Below, piece by piece: positions 42,656-50,630 of a stretch of 64,000 nt of DNA (position 1 is its first letter; every line of letters begins with the position of its first letter). The notes beneath the pieces were generated by a model. The model worked only from the letters and a program-made list of their open reading frames with translations. It was not told the DNA's origin and searched no databases. Location: the NCBI RefSeq assembly GCF_000721605.1, contig NZ_JOIZ01000006.1:1-64000 (forward strand). Reading direction: 5' to 3'. This stretch comes from Streptomyces sp. NRRL S-37 (GTDB taxonomy: Bacteria > Actinomycetota > Actinomycetes > Streptomycetales > Streptomycetaceae). The position numbers and the translations under genes are program-made.

Positions 42656-43867
42656 TCAGGACTGGCCGTAACCGTCCAGGAAGCGGGCGATCCGCCCGAC
42701 CGCGTCCCGCAGGTCGGTCACCGACGGCAGGGTCACCACCCGGAAGTGGTCCGGCTCCGGCCAGTTGAAGCCGGTGCCCTGGACGACCATGATCTTCTCG
42801 CGGCGCAGCAGGTCCAGGACCATCCGCCGGTCGTCCTTGATCTTGAAGACGTCGGGGTCGAGGCGGGGGAACAGGTACAGCGCCCCCTTCGGCTTCACGC
42901 AGCTCACGCCCGGGATCTGGGTCAGCAGCTCGTACGCCACATCCCGCTGCTCGCGCAGCCGTCCGCCGGGCAGCACCAGGTCGTTGATCGTCTGGCGTCC
43001 GCTGAGCGCCGCGACCACCCCGTGCTGGCCCGGCATGTTTGCACACAGGCGCATGTTCGCCAGGATCGTCAGGCCCTCGATGTAGGAGTCGGCGTGGGCG
43101 CGCGGACCCGAGATCGACATCCAGCCCACCCGGTAGCCGGCCACCCGGTACGCCTTCGACATGCCGTTGAAGGTGAGGGTGAGCAGGTCGGGGGCGACGG
43201 AGGCGGTCGGGATGTGCCGCGCGTCGTCGTAGAGGATCTTGTCGTAGATCTCGTCCGAGCAGACCAGCAGGTTGTGGCGGCGGGCGATGTCCGTCAGGCC
43301 CTTGATGACCGCCTCGTCGTAGACCGCGCCGGTCGGGTTGTTCGGGTTGATGATCACGATCGCCTTGGTGCGGTCGGTGACCTTGCGCTCCACGTCGGCG
43401 AGGTCCGGCATCCAGTCGGACTGCTCGTCGCAGCGGTAGTGCACCGCCGTGCCGCCGGAGAGGGAGACGGCCGCCGTCCACAGCGGGTAGTCGGGCGCGG
43501 GGACGAGCACCTCGTCGCCGTCGTCCAGCAGGCCCTGCATCGCCATCACGATCAGCTCGGAGACGCCGTTGCCGATGAAGACGTGTTCGACGTCGGTCTC
43601 GATGCCGAGGGTCTGGTTGTGCATGACCACCGCCCGGCGCGCGGCCAGCAGGCCCTTCGCGTCGCCGTAGCCGTGTGCCGTCGACACGTTGCGGAGGATG
43701 TCCTCCAGGATCTCGGGCGGGCACTCGAATCCGAACGCCGCCGGGTTGCCGGTGTTCAGCTTGAGGATGCGGTGACCGGCCGCTTCCAGCCGCATCGCCT
43801 CCTCGAGCACCGGGCCCCGGATCTCGTAACAGACGTTGGAGAGCTTGGTCGACTGGATCACCTGCAT
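42656..43867 (-). CDS. AlaA-type pyridoxal-phosphate aminotransferase
   Basis: A 403-residue class I aminotransferase. The Schiff-base Lys is in NGMSKAYRVAGYRVGW, and PNNPTGAVY and the phosphate-binding SKAYR...GWM context are complete. It belongs to the AlaA/AlaC-like branch that makes alanine from pyruvate and glutamate. The start (MQVIQSTKLSNVCYEI) is the family N-terminus. The -10-like TAAGCT at 43874-43879 is 6 nt before the ATG and no ribosome site exists, so the message is probably leaderless. It is a single gene. Confidence 0.9.
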   Translation of the reverse strand: MQVIQSTKLSNVCYEIRGPVLEEAMRLEAAGHRILKLNTGNPAAFGFECPPEILEDILRNVSTAHGYGDAKGLLAARRAVVMHNQTLGIETDVEHVFIGNGVSELIVMAMQGLLDDGDEVLVPAPDYPLWTAAVSLSGGTAVHYRCDEQSDWMPDLADVERKVTDRTKAIVIINPNNPTGAVYDEAVIKGLTDIARRHNLLVCSDEIYDKILYDDARHIPTASVAPDLLTLTFNGMSKAYRVAGYRVGWMSISGPRAHADSYIEGLTILANMRLCANMPGQHGVVAALSGRQTINDLVLPGGRLREQRDVAYELLTQIPGVSCVKPKGALYLFPRLDPDVFKIKDDRRMVLDLLRREKIMVVQGTGFNWPEPDHFRVVTLPSVTDLRDAVGRIARFLDGYGQS

Positions 43868-44165
43868 GCTGGGAGCTTACGGCCCGGTATGGCCCTTCGG
43901 GCCGTGTTTTCCGCCACGTGAGACGCGTCGTTTCGGGTGGTTATGTCCGCGAGGCACATGCCTCCATCACCCCCGCACCGGCCCTCCCCTCCGTGACCCC
44001 CGCTTTCTCCCCACTTCCGGGCCATCCTGGGGCCCTTGCCGCGCCCGGGCACCGGTCGGAAACCAAGCCTTGCCTCCTCGTCGCCCCCGTGTTGACAATG
44101 CGCATGACAACTACGTGGGCGGCCTGGAGCTCTCCGGCCGCCCGACGCCGCAAGAGGGGACCCCC
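43868..44165. promoter_or_regulatory. Divergent promoter region, aminotransferase and secreted protease
   Basis: On the left, TAAGCT (43874-43879) is the leaderless -10 of the aminotransferase gene; GGCCCTTCGGGCC forms a small hairpin near 43891. On the right, TTGACA (44092-44097) followed by ATGCGCAT is a possible -35 of the protease gene; the expected -10 is weak. No gene is seen in the 298 bp. Confidence 0.4.
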
Positions 44166-45098
44166 ATGAGAAAACCTCTCGTCGTCGCGCTCTGCGCCCT
44201 GGCCTTCGCCGGGGCGGGCGTGACCCCCGCGGTCGCCGCCGCGCCTTCCCCCACGGGCGCGGACACGACCACGGACGCGGCCCCGACCACGCTGACGGAT
44301 GTCGTCAACGGCGTGGTCGGGACCGCGGCGGACACCCTGTCCGGACTCACCGCGCCCCGGGAGGGCGCGGTGAGCTTCGCCGGCACGGTCTCGCTCAGCA
44401 ACTGCTCCGGCTCCGTCGTCCGCATGCCCGGCTCGGCGGACGACGACCCGGCGCTCGTGCTCACCAACGGCCACTGCCTGGAGAGCGGCTTCCCCGCCCC
44501 CGGACAGGTCCTCGTCGACCGGGCGTCCAGCCGCACCTTCGGACTGCTGAACTCCTCCGGCTCCAAGGTCGCCACCCTGCGCGCCGACCGGCTCGTCTAC
44601 GCGACCATGACCGACACGGACGCCGCGATCTACCGGCTGAACACGACATACGCGCGGATCAGGAGCGCGTACGGCATCGACGCGCTGCCCCTGAGCGGCA
44701 CCCGCCCGGCGGCCGGTACGTCCATCAGCGTGGTGTCCGGGTACTGGAAACGCGTCTACAACTGCTCCGTCGACGGGTTCGCGTACCGCATGAAGGAGGG
44801 GAACTGGACCTGGAAGGACTCGGTCCGTTACACCTCCGCCTGCGACACCATCGGCGGCACCTCCGGTTCACCGGTCGTCGACGGCGCCACCGGCCAGGTG
44901 GTCGCCGTCAACAACACCGGCAACGAGGACGGCGAGCGCTGCACGGTGAACAACCCGTGCGAGGTCGACGAGAACGGGCAGGTCACGGTCCGCCAGGGCA
45001 TCAACTACGCCCAGCAGACCTACCTCTTCCCCGCCTGCTTCGGCGTCGACAACACGCTCGACCTGAACGCGAGCGGCTGCGCGGTCCCCAAGCCGTAG
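44166..45098 (+). CDS. Secreted chymotrypsin-like serine protease
   Basis: A 310-residue secreted protease. The signal peptide (about 1-25) ends AVAAAPS. A Thr/Asp-rich pro-region follows to about 60. The catalytic triad lies in a trypsin-like fold: His103 (TNGHCLE), Asp152 (DTDAAIYRL) and Ser233 (GGTSGSPVVD). Cys pairs at SLSNCSG/TNGHC and at the C-terminus (ERCTVNNPCE, NASGCAV) give likely disulfides. The ATG at 44166 follows GAGGGGAC. Such enzymes are typical late-growth exoproteases in Streptomyces. It ends against the deacylase gene over a shared hairpin. Confidence 0.93.
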   Translation: MRKPLVVALCALAFAGAGVTPAVAAAPSPTGADTTTDAAPTTLTDVVNGVVGTAADTLSGLTAPREGAVSFAGTVSLSNCSGSVVRMPGSADDDPALVLTNGHCLESGFPAPGQVLVDRASSRTFGLLNSSGSKVATLRADRLVYATMTDTDAAIYRLNTTYARIRSAYGIDALPLSGTRPAAGTSISVVSGYWKRVYNCSVDGFAYRMKEGNWTWKDSVRYTSACDTIGGTSGSPVVDGATGQVVAVNNTGNEDGERCTVNNPCEVDENGQVTVRQGINYAQQTYLFPACFGVDNTLDLNASGCAVPKP

Positions 45099-45109
45099 AA
45101 GGCCGGTGA

Positions 45110-45149
45110 GGGCGGGCGGTCAGCGGGGAGTCCCGCGGACCGCCCGCCC
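45110..45149. terminator. Shared terminator overlapping the deacylase stop codon
   Basis: GGGCGGGCGGTC (45110-45121) pairs with GACCGCCCGCCC (45138-45149). It lies between convergent genes and covers the stop codon of the minus-strand gene. Confidence 0.75.
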
Positions 45150-46730
45150 CGCCAGCACGTCCGTGCGCCGCCCGTCCTCGATCACGAACCGCCCGTCGAC
45201 CAGCACATGCGGGATGCCCGTCGGCAGCGTCCGGGGCTCGTCGAAGGTCGACCCCGCGGCCACCGTCCTCGGGTCGAACAGCACCAGGTCCGCCTTGTAG
45301 CCCTCGCGGACCAGCCCCCGGTCCGCCAGCCGCAGCCGCGCCGCCGGACGCGACGTCAGATGCGCCACGCACTCCTCCAGCGACAGCACCCCCAACTCCC
45401 GCACATAGTGCCCGAGGTAGTGCGGGAACGTGCCGTACGCGCGCGGATGCGGCTTCGCGCCCTGGAGGATGCCGTCCGAGCCGCCGGTGTGCACCCGGTG
45501 CCGCATGATCGCCCGTACGTTCTCCTCGTGACCGACGTGCTGGAGGATCGTCGGGGCGAGCCTGTCCTTCAGCAGCAGCTCCCGCGCCACCACCCAGGGC
45601 GACTCGCCGCGCACCCGCGCCGACTCCAGGACCGTACGGCCCACGTACTCACCCAGCGCCGGGTCACCGACACCCGAGATCTCGATGGTCTCCCACTCCA
45701 CCGGCACGCCGTGGCAGCCGTCCGAGCCGGTGACCTCCAGGTGGTGCCGGATCCGCTCGGCCGTGTCGTCGTCCGCGAGCCGCCGCAGGATCTCCTCGGG
45801 CCCGCCCTCGCTCGCCCAGCTCGGCAGCAGCGCCACCAGGGTGGTGCAGCCCGGGGTGTAGGGGTAGGTGTCGAGGCTGATGTCGGCGCCGGCGTCGAGC
45901 GCGTCGTCGAGGAGGGCCAGCAGTTCGTGCGCCCGGCCCTTGTTCACGCCGAAGTTCATCGTGGCGTGCGCCAGGTGCAGCGGGCAGCCCGCCTCCCGCG
46001 TCAGCGCCACCATCTCCTCGTACGCCTCCAGCGCCCCGGCGCCGTAGGAGCGGTGGTGCGGGCAGTAGTAGCCGCCGTACGACGCCACCACCCGGCACAG
46101 CTCGGTCAGTTCGGCGTCCTTGGCGTACATGCCCGGCGTGTACGTCAGCCCCGACGACATGCCGACCGCGCCCTGCTCCATGCCCTCCGCGACCAGCCGC
46201 CGCATCCGGTCCAGCTCCTCGGGCGTCGCCTCCCGGTCCTCCCAGCCGACGGCGAGCGCCCGGACCGTGCCCTGCGGGATCAGGTACGCGGCGTTGACCG
46301 CGATGCCCCGGTCGAGCCGGTCCAGGTACTCGCCGACCGACCGCCAGTCGAAGTCGATGTCGTCGCCCGGGCCGTTCCACCCCGCGATCGCCCGGCGTAC
46401 CTCACCGAGCGTGCGGTCGTCGACCGGCGCGTACGACAGCCCGTCCTGGCCCAGGACCTCGAGGGTGACGCCCTGCGCGGCCTTGGCGCTGTGGTCGGGG
46501 TCGCGCAGCAGCGCCAGATCGCTGTGGGCGTGCATGTCGATGAAACCGGGCGCCAGCACCAGCCCCTCGGCGTCCAGCTCACGGCGGGCCTTCGGGCGCT
46601 GACAGCCCGCGTCCGCCGCCTCCTTCACGATCGAGACGATGCGACCACCGTCCACGACCACGTCCGCGCGGTACGCATAGTCGCCGGAGCCGTCGACGAC
46701 GTCCGCGTCCCGGATGACGAGCTCTTCCAT
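45120..46730 (-). CDS. N-acyl-D-amino-acid deacylase (D-aminoacylase)
   Basis: A 536-residue zinc amidohydrolase. The start beta-sandwich (about 1-55) precedes the barrel with HxH ligands His67 and His69 (FIDMHAHSD). Further ligand regions are YYCPHHRSYG, HLAHATMNF and the Asp of HTGGSDGI near the end of the barrel. It removes the acyl group from N-acyl-D-amino acids. The ATG at 46730 follows GGAGG. It lies 9 nt after the deaminase gene, in one operon with it, so the free D-amino acid goes to that enzyme. Substrate range (D-Glu, D-Asp or neutral type) is not decidable. Confidence 0.92.
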   Translation of the reverse strand: MEELVIRDADVVDGSGDYAYRADVVVDGGRIVSIVKEAADAGCQRPKARRELDAEGLVLAPGFIDMHAHSDLALLRDPDHSAKAAQGVTLEVLGQDGLSYAPVDDRTLGEVRRAIAGWNGPGDDIDFDWRSVGEYLDRLDRGIAVNAAYLIPQGTVRALAVGWEDREATPEELDRMRRLVAEGMEQGAVGMSSGLTYTPGMYAKDAELTELCRVVASYGGYYCPHHRSYGAGALEAYEEMVALTREAGCPLHLAHATMNFGVNKGRAHELLALLDDALDAGADISLDTYPYTPGCTTLVALLPSWASEGGPEEILRRLADDDTAERIRHHLEVTGSDGCHGVPVEWETIEISGVGDPALGEYVGRTVLESARVRGESPWVVARELLLKDRLAPTILQHVGHEENVRAIMRHRVHTGGSDGILQGAKPHPRAYGTFPHYLGHYVRELGVLSLEECVAHLTSRPAARLRLADRGLVREGYKADLVLFDPRTVAAGSTFDEPRTLPTGIPHVLVDGRFVIEDGRRTDVLAGRAVRGTPR

Positions 46731-46739
46731 GCCGGCCTC

Positions 46740-48011
46740 CTAGAAGAACGTACGGATGTAGTCGACCACCGTGCCGTCCGCCTCCGCCACGGGGATGAGC
46801 CCCCACTTGTCGAAGGACGTGCACGGGTGGGACAGCCCGAGCCCCACCCAGTCCCCGACCTCCAGATCGGCCTCCCCGGTGGTGCGCAGCCACGCGTGCT
46901 GGTCGGACAGCCCGGTCACCGAGATCCCGGTGGCCGGGCGCTCGCTCCCGTCCCGGCGCACCACCTGGGCGAACGGCAGATCGAGGTCGTAGGCCGCGTC
47001 CCGCTTGCCCGCGTTGGCGAACGCCTGCCCGTCGGACGGCCGCGACACCACCTGCGTCCACAGCCGGAACGCCGGCTCCAGCGCACCCTCCTCCGGGACC
47101 CGGTTGAAGGGGGTCAGCTCGCGGTAGTGGCCGTCGTCGTGCGAGACGTACGCCCCCGAGCGCAGCAGCTTCAGCACGGGCGCGGACAGCTCCGGGAGCC
47201 CGGCGAAGACGTCGGCCACCGCGTCGAACCAGGCGCTGCCGCCCGCGCTCACCATAATCTCGTCGAGCCCCGCGAACCGCCCGGCCTTGTCGAAGTCCAC
47301 GGCGAGCGCCACCAGCCGCCGCAGCCAGGCCCGCACCCGACCCGGATCGGCCTGCGGCACCTCGCCCTCGTACCCGGCGACCCCGGCCAGCCGCAGCCGG
47401 CGCGCGCCTGCCACGGCATCGGCGACGGCGGCGCACCCGTCCTCCGTCCGCACACCGGTGCGGGCCCCCTCACCGGCGCCGAGCTCGACGACGACGTCCA
47501 CCGGGCGGGAGGCTCCCGCCTCACTCAGGGCCGCGTCCATCAGCTCGACCCCGCGCACGGAGTCGACATAGCAGACGAACCGGAAACCGGGGTCGGCGTC
47601 CAGCTCGCGTGCGATCCACTTCAGGGCCGCCGCGTCCACCAGCTCGTTGGCGAGGAAGACCCGCCGGACCCCGAACGCCCGCGCCACCCGCACCTGGTGC
47701 GGAACGGCCAGCGTGATGCCCCACGCCCCGTGCTCGATCTGCCGCTGGAAGAGCTGCGGAGCCATGGACGTCTTGCCGTGCGGCGCGAAGGCGAGCCCGT
47801 GCCGGGCCGCGTACGTCTCCATCAGCCTCAGGTTGTGCTCCAGGCGCTCGGCGGAGAGCGCGAGCACGGGGGTGGTGAAGCCGTCGGTGAAGAGGTTGCG
47901 GCGCTGCGCGGCCAGCTCGCCGACGGTCAGCCCCTCGGCGTCCGGCGGGAGGCCCTTGAAGCGGTGGCCGACCCGTTCCTCGGTGAGGCGGGCGAGAGCG
48001 TCGAGGACCAT
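46740..48011 (-). CDS. D-serine deaminase-like PLP enzyme (alanine-racemase fold)
   Basis: A 423-residue enzyme of the fold-type III group that includes eukaryote-like D-serine dehydratase and D-threonine aldolase. The PLP lysine region (LAFAPHGKTSMAPQL; Lys of HGKTS) and the zinc-binding His and Cys at the C-terminus (SDQHAWLR, GLSHPCTSFDKW) are in place. It should convert a D-amino acid to a 2-oxo acid with release of ammonia through an enamine. The ATG at 48011 follows GGGAGG. The deacylase gene follows at 9 nt. Annotations in this family vary (amino acid deaminase, D-threonine aldolase). Confidence 0.87.
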   Translation of the reverse strand: MVLDALARLTEERVGHRFKGLPPDAEGLTVGELAAQRRNLFTDGFTTPVLALSAERLEHNLRLMETYAARHGLAFAPHGKTSMAPQLFQRQIEHGAWGITLAVPHQVRVARAFGVRRVFLANELVDAAALKWIARELDADPGFRFVCYVDSVRGVELMDAALSEAGASRPVDVVVELGAGEGARTGVRTEDGCAAVADAVAGARRLRLAGVAGYEGEVPQADPGRVRAWLRRLVALAVDFDKAGRFAGLDEIMVSAGGSAWFDAVADVFAGLPELSAPVLKLLRSGAYVSHDDGHYRELTPFNRVPEEGALEPAFRLWTQVVSRPSDGQAFANAGKRDAAYDLDLPFAQVVRRDGSERPATGISVTGLSDQHAWLRTTGEADLEVGDWVGLGLSHPCTSFDKWGLIPVAEADGTVVDYIRTFF

Positions 48012-48032
48012 CGGAACCTCCCTGATCATGCA

Positions 48033-48051
48033 TGTTGCAGTACTTGCAACA
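48033..48051. promoter_or_regulatory. IclR-type operator TGTTGCA-GTACT-TGCAACA
   Basis: A perfect 7-bp-arm palindrome with a 5-bp spacer between the two divergent gene sets, 22 bp from the deaminase start. Its shape is that of an IclR-family site, and iclR is the second gene of the rightward set. AT-rich sequence that could hold a promoter (TATATCGCTTAACG) adjoins at 48061. Confidence 0.72.
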
Positions 48052-48143
48052 CCCATTGCGTATATCGCTTAACGCTGTCTAACATCTCGGCCACGTGCGG
48101 TCAACGGAGACCGCCCCACCCGCAGAAGAGAAGGAGTCACGCC

Positions 48144-49340
48144 GTGGACGTTGTCGCACTCGGCGAGTCCATGGTGACGTTCCTGCCCACCCGGCCGGGC
48201 CGCCTCGCCGACGTGCCGTCCTTCGACCGGGGCATCGGCGGCGCGGAGTCGAACGTGGCGTGCGTGCTCGCGGCGGCGGGCCACGCGACCCGCTGGGTCA
48301 GCAGGGTCGGCGCCGACGCCTTCGGCGACCACCTCGTCGAGGCGATCGGCGGCTACGGCGTCGACGTGTCCCACGTCCGCCGCGACCCGGACCGCCCGAC
48401 CGGCATCTACTTCCGCACGGCCGGTGACCGCTCCACCGACGCCCACGAGGTCGCCTACTACCGGGCGGGCTCGGCGGCCTCCGCGATGACGGCCGCGAAC
48501 CTCGACCTGGAGGCGGTACGCGCGGGCCGCGTCCTGCATCTGTCCGGCATCACGGCGGCACTGTCGGCCGACTGCCTGACCCTGATGCGCGAACTCACCG
48601 CCCGTCGCCCCGGCCGCCCCCTGATCTCCTTCGACGTCAACCACCGCCCGGGCCTGTGGCGCGACGCCCACGGCCCCGAGGTCCTCCTGGACCTGGCCCG
48701 CGGTGCGGACATCGTCTTCGTGGGAGAGGACGAGGCGGAGGAGGCCTGGGGCATCACAGGCGGCCCGTCCAAGATCCGCGAGGCCTTGCCGGAACCGGAA
48801 ATCCTGGTCGTCAAACAGGGCGCCCACGCAGCAGTCGCCTTCTCCACTCCCGCGGGCAGTACTGCCGCCGGCCGCGGGCAGTCGTGCCGCTGGGGCGATG
48901 GGGGTCCCCCCGCTCATGGGGGTCCCCCCGCTCGAGCGAAGCCGAGAGTGGGGGAGAAGCCGAGAGTGGGGGAGGGTGGGCGCGACGGCACCTCGTCAGC
49001 GCCGGGCAGCGCGACCACCCCCCGCCCAGCCGCAGCACAGGGCACCTGTGAGCCCGCCCTCAAAGTCGACGTAGTCGCACCCACCGGCGCCGGCGACGCC
49101 TTCGCCGCCGGCTTCCTCTCCGCGACCCTCCGCGACCTCCCCCTCCGCGCCCGCCTCCGCCACGGCCACCTCACCGCCGCCGCCACCCTCACCACCCCCG
49201 GCGACCTTGCCCCGCCCCCACCCCGCGCCCTCGCGGAGCGCCTCGTCGCCCTCGACGACACCGCGTGGGGGAGACTGCGACTCGGCCCCGGCTGGACACA
49301 GGCCGACGAAAAGGCCGAAGAGGAGGCACGCACCCCATGA
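48144..49340 (+). CDS. PfkB-family sugar kinase with repeat insertion
   Basis: A 398-residue PfkB/ribokinase-type kinase. The N-terminus (GESMVTFLPTRPG, GGAESNVACVLAAAG) is like that of 2-keto-3-deoxygluconate kinase, and the catalytic Asp318 is in PTGAGDAFAAGF. Family members have about 310-330 residues. The surplus is a segment of about 70 residues (about 236-306) rich in Gly, Pro, Arg and Ser, encoded by tandem 18-bp repeats and common Streptomyces intergenic-repeat text. It sits between the strand ending VVKQGAHAAVAFS and the one starting LKVDVVAP, a surface loop position. The frame stays open, so activity may survive. The GTG start follows AAGGAG. It overlaps iclR by ATGA. Confidence 0.88.
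   Translation: MDVVALGESMVTFLPTRPGRLADVPSFDRGIGGAESNVACVLAAAGHATRWVSRVGADAFGDHLVEAIGGYGVDVSHVRRDPDRPTGIYFRTAGDRSTDAHEVAYYRAGSAASAMTAANLDLEAVRAGRVLHLSGITAALSADCLTLMRELTARRPGRPLISFDVNHRPGLWRDAHGPEVLLDLARGADIVFVGEDEAEEAWGITGGPSKIREALPEPEILVVKQGAHAAVAFSTPAGSTAAGRGQSCRWGDGGPPAHGGPPARAKPRVGEKPRVGEGGRDGTSSAPGSATTPRPAAAQGTCEPALKVDVVAPTGAGDAFAAGFLSATLRDLPLRARLRHGHLTAAATLTTPGDLAPPPPRALAERLVALDDTAWGRLRLGPGWTQADEKAEEEARTP
48899..48975. repeat. Two pairs of 18-bp tandem repeats inside the kinase gene
   Basis: ATGGGGGTCCCCCCGCTC occurs at 48899-48916 and again at 48917-48934. AAGCCGAGAGTGGGGGAG occurs at 48940-48957 and 48958-48975. Copies are exact. The flanks 48855-48898 and 48976-49060 carry further intergenic-repeat text, including CCGCGGGCAGTCGTG. 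All lengths keep the reading frame. Confidence 0.88.
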
Positions 49341-50101
49341 GCCAGACCGTAGACCGCGCCCTGAGCATCCTCCCCCTGCTCGCGGAGGGCCCCGCCGACC
49401 TCGGCCAGGTCGCCGACCGGCTCGGCGTGCACAAGTCCACCGCCCTCCGCCTCCTGCGCACCCTCCACGAGCACGGCCTGGTCTACCGCCAGTCCGACCA
49501 GCGCTACCGCCTCGGCGCCCGCCTCTTCGCCCTCGCCCAGGAGGCGATGGAGAACCTCGACGTCCGCGAGATCGCCCACGCCCACCTCGTACGCCTCAAC
49601 GAGACCTGCGGACACACCGTCCACCTCGCCGTCTACGAGGAGAACGAGGTCCTCTACATCGACAAGGTCGAGAGCCGCTACCCGGTCCGCATGTACTCGC
49701 GGATCGGCAAACCCGTCGCCATCACCGTCGCGGCCGTCGCCAAACTCCTCCTCGCCGACCTGCCCGAACACGAGCGCCGCCCCCTCGCGGAGAAGCTCGA
49801 CTACCCCATGTACACGCCCCGTTCGACACCCCACGCCGCCGCGTTCCTCCAGGAACTGGCCAAGGTGCGCGAACAGGGCTGGGCCACCGACCTCGGCGGC
49901 CACGAGGAGTCCATCAACTGCGTCGCCGCGCCGATCCGCGGCGCCGACGGCCGGGTGGTCGCCGCGATGTCGGTCTCCGCGCCGAACGTCGTCGTCACCG
50001 CCGACGAACTCCTCACCCTGCTCCCGCTGGTGCGCCGTACGGCGGACGCGATCAGCGGCGAGTACTCCGGCAGAACCCCAGTGAAGGACACCCCCGCATG
50101 A
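49337..50101 (+). CDS. IclR-family transcriptional regulator
   Basis: A 254-residue regulator. The N-terminal winged helix-turn-helix (about 1-65: DLGQVADRLGVHKSTALRLL) is followed by a GAF-like effector domain (about 80-245) with GKPVAITVAAVAKLLLA. The start at 49337 (MSQTVDRALSIL) overlaps the kinase stop by ATGA, and the stop overlaps ridA in the same way. It most likely binds the TGTTGCA/TGCAACA palindrome and controls both arms of the locus, with a 2-oxo acid, sugar acid or D-amino acid as effector. Confidence 0.93.
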   Translation: MSQTVDRALSILPLLAEGPADLGQVADRLGVHKSTALRLLRTLHEHGLVYRQSDQRYRLGARLFALAQEAMENLDVREIAHAHLVRLNETCGHTVHLAVYEENEVLYIDKVESRYPVRMYSRIGKPVAITVAAVAKLLLADLPEHERRPLAEKLDYPMYTPRSTPHAAAFLQELAKVREQGWATDLGGHEESINCVAAPIRGADGRVVAAMSVSAPNVVVTADELLTLLPLVRRTADAISGEYSGRTPVKDTPA

Positions 50102-50508
50102 CCGAGAAGACCGCGCTCACCCCCGCCACCCACACCACCCCGCCCGCGAAGTTCTCCCACGGCGTCCGCAAGGGCAACATCCTCCAGGTCGCCGGCCAGG
50201 TCGGCTTCCTCCCGCACGAGGAGGGCAAGGCCCCCACCCCCGCCGGCCCCACCCTGCGCGAGCAGACCCTCCAGACCTTCGCCAACGTCAAGGCGATCCT
50301 CGAAGAGGGCGGCGCGAGCTGGGACGACGTGATGATGATCCGCGTCTACCTCACCGACGTGGACCACTTCGCGGAGATGAACGAGATCTACAACGCCTAC
50401 TTCGAGGAGCAGGGCCTCACCCAGCCGCCCGCCGCCCGCACGACCGTCTACGTCGGTCTGCCCGCCGGCCTCCTCATCGAGATCGACGCGCTCGCCGTCC
50501 TCGGCTGA
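50098..50508 (+). CDS. ridA: RidA-family enamine/imine deaminase
   Basis: A 136-residue Rid protein, standard length, forming trimers with active sites between subunits. The substrate-binding Arg is in PAARTTVYVGLP, and a Glu in the last strand (LIEIDALAVLG) completes the pattern. It speeds hydrolysis of 2-aminoacrylate and related enamines that PLP deaminases release. It is coupled to iclR by an ATGA overlap (50098-50101). In this locus it would serve the D-serine-deaminase-like enzyme encoded on the other strand. A terminator follows. Confidence 0.92.
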   Translation: MTEKTALTPATHTTPPAKFSHGVRKGNILQVAGQVGFLPHEEGKAPTPAGPTLREQTLQTFANVKAILEEGGASWDDVMMIRVYLTDVDHFAEMNEIYNAYFEEQGLTQPPAARTTVYVGLPAGLLIEIDALAVLG

Positions 50509-50545
50509 CCCGCGCCGCCCCCCACCGCACCGCCGTACGACGTCA

Positions 50546-50581
50546 CGGCACGGCGTCCCGCACCCCTGGGACGCCGTGCCG
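50546..50581 (+). terminator. Terminator between ridA and the permease gene
   Basis: CGGCACGGCGTCCC (50546-50559) pairs exactly with GGGACGCCGTGCCG (50568-50581) around 8 nt. Some read-through to the permease gene is possible. Confidence 0.8.
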
Positions 50582-50630
50582 CGATCCCCCCTGCCCGAAA
50601 GCCCCATGCCCTTACCCAGAGGACCCCCGC

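Noticed and set aside
43879-43911. GGCCCTTCGGGCC followed by GTTTT as a plus-strand terminator
   Set aside because: No plus-strand gene ends before it; it lies in a promoter region between divergent genes.
45207-48143. An almost 1000-codon open extension in front of the kinase gene on the plus strand
   Set aside because: It lies antisense to two clear enzyme genes, has Arg/His/Gly-rich composition, and the kinase homology and ribosome site begin at 48144.
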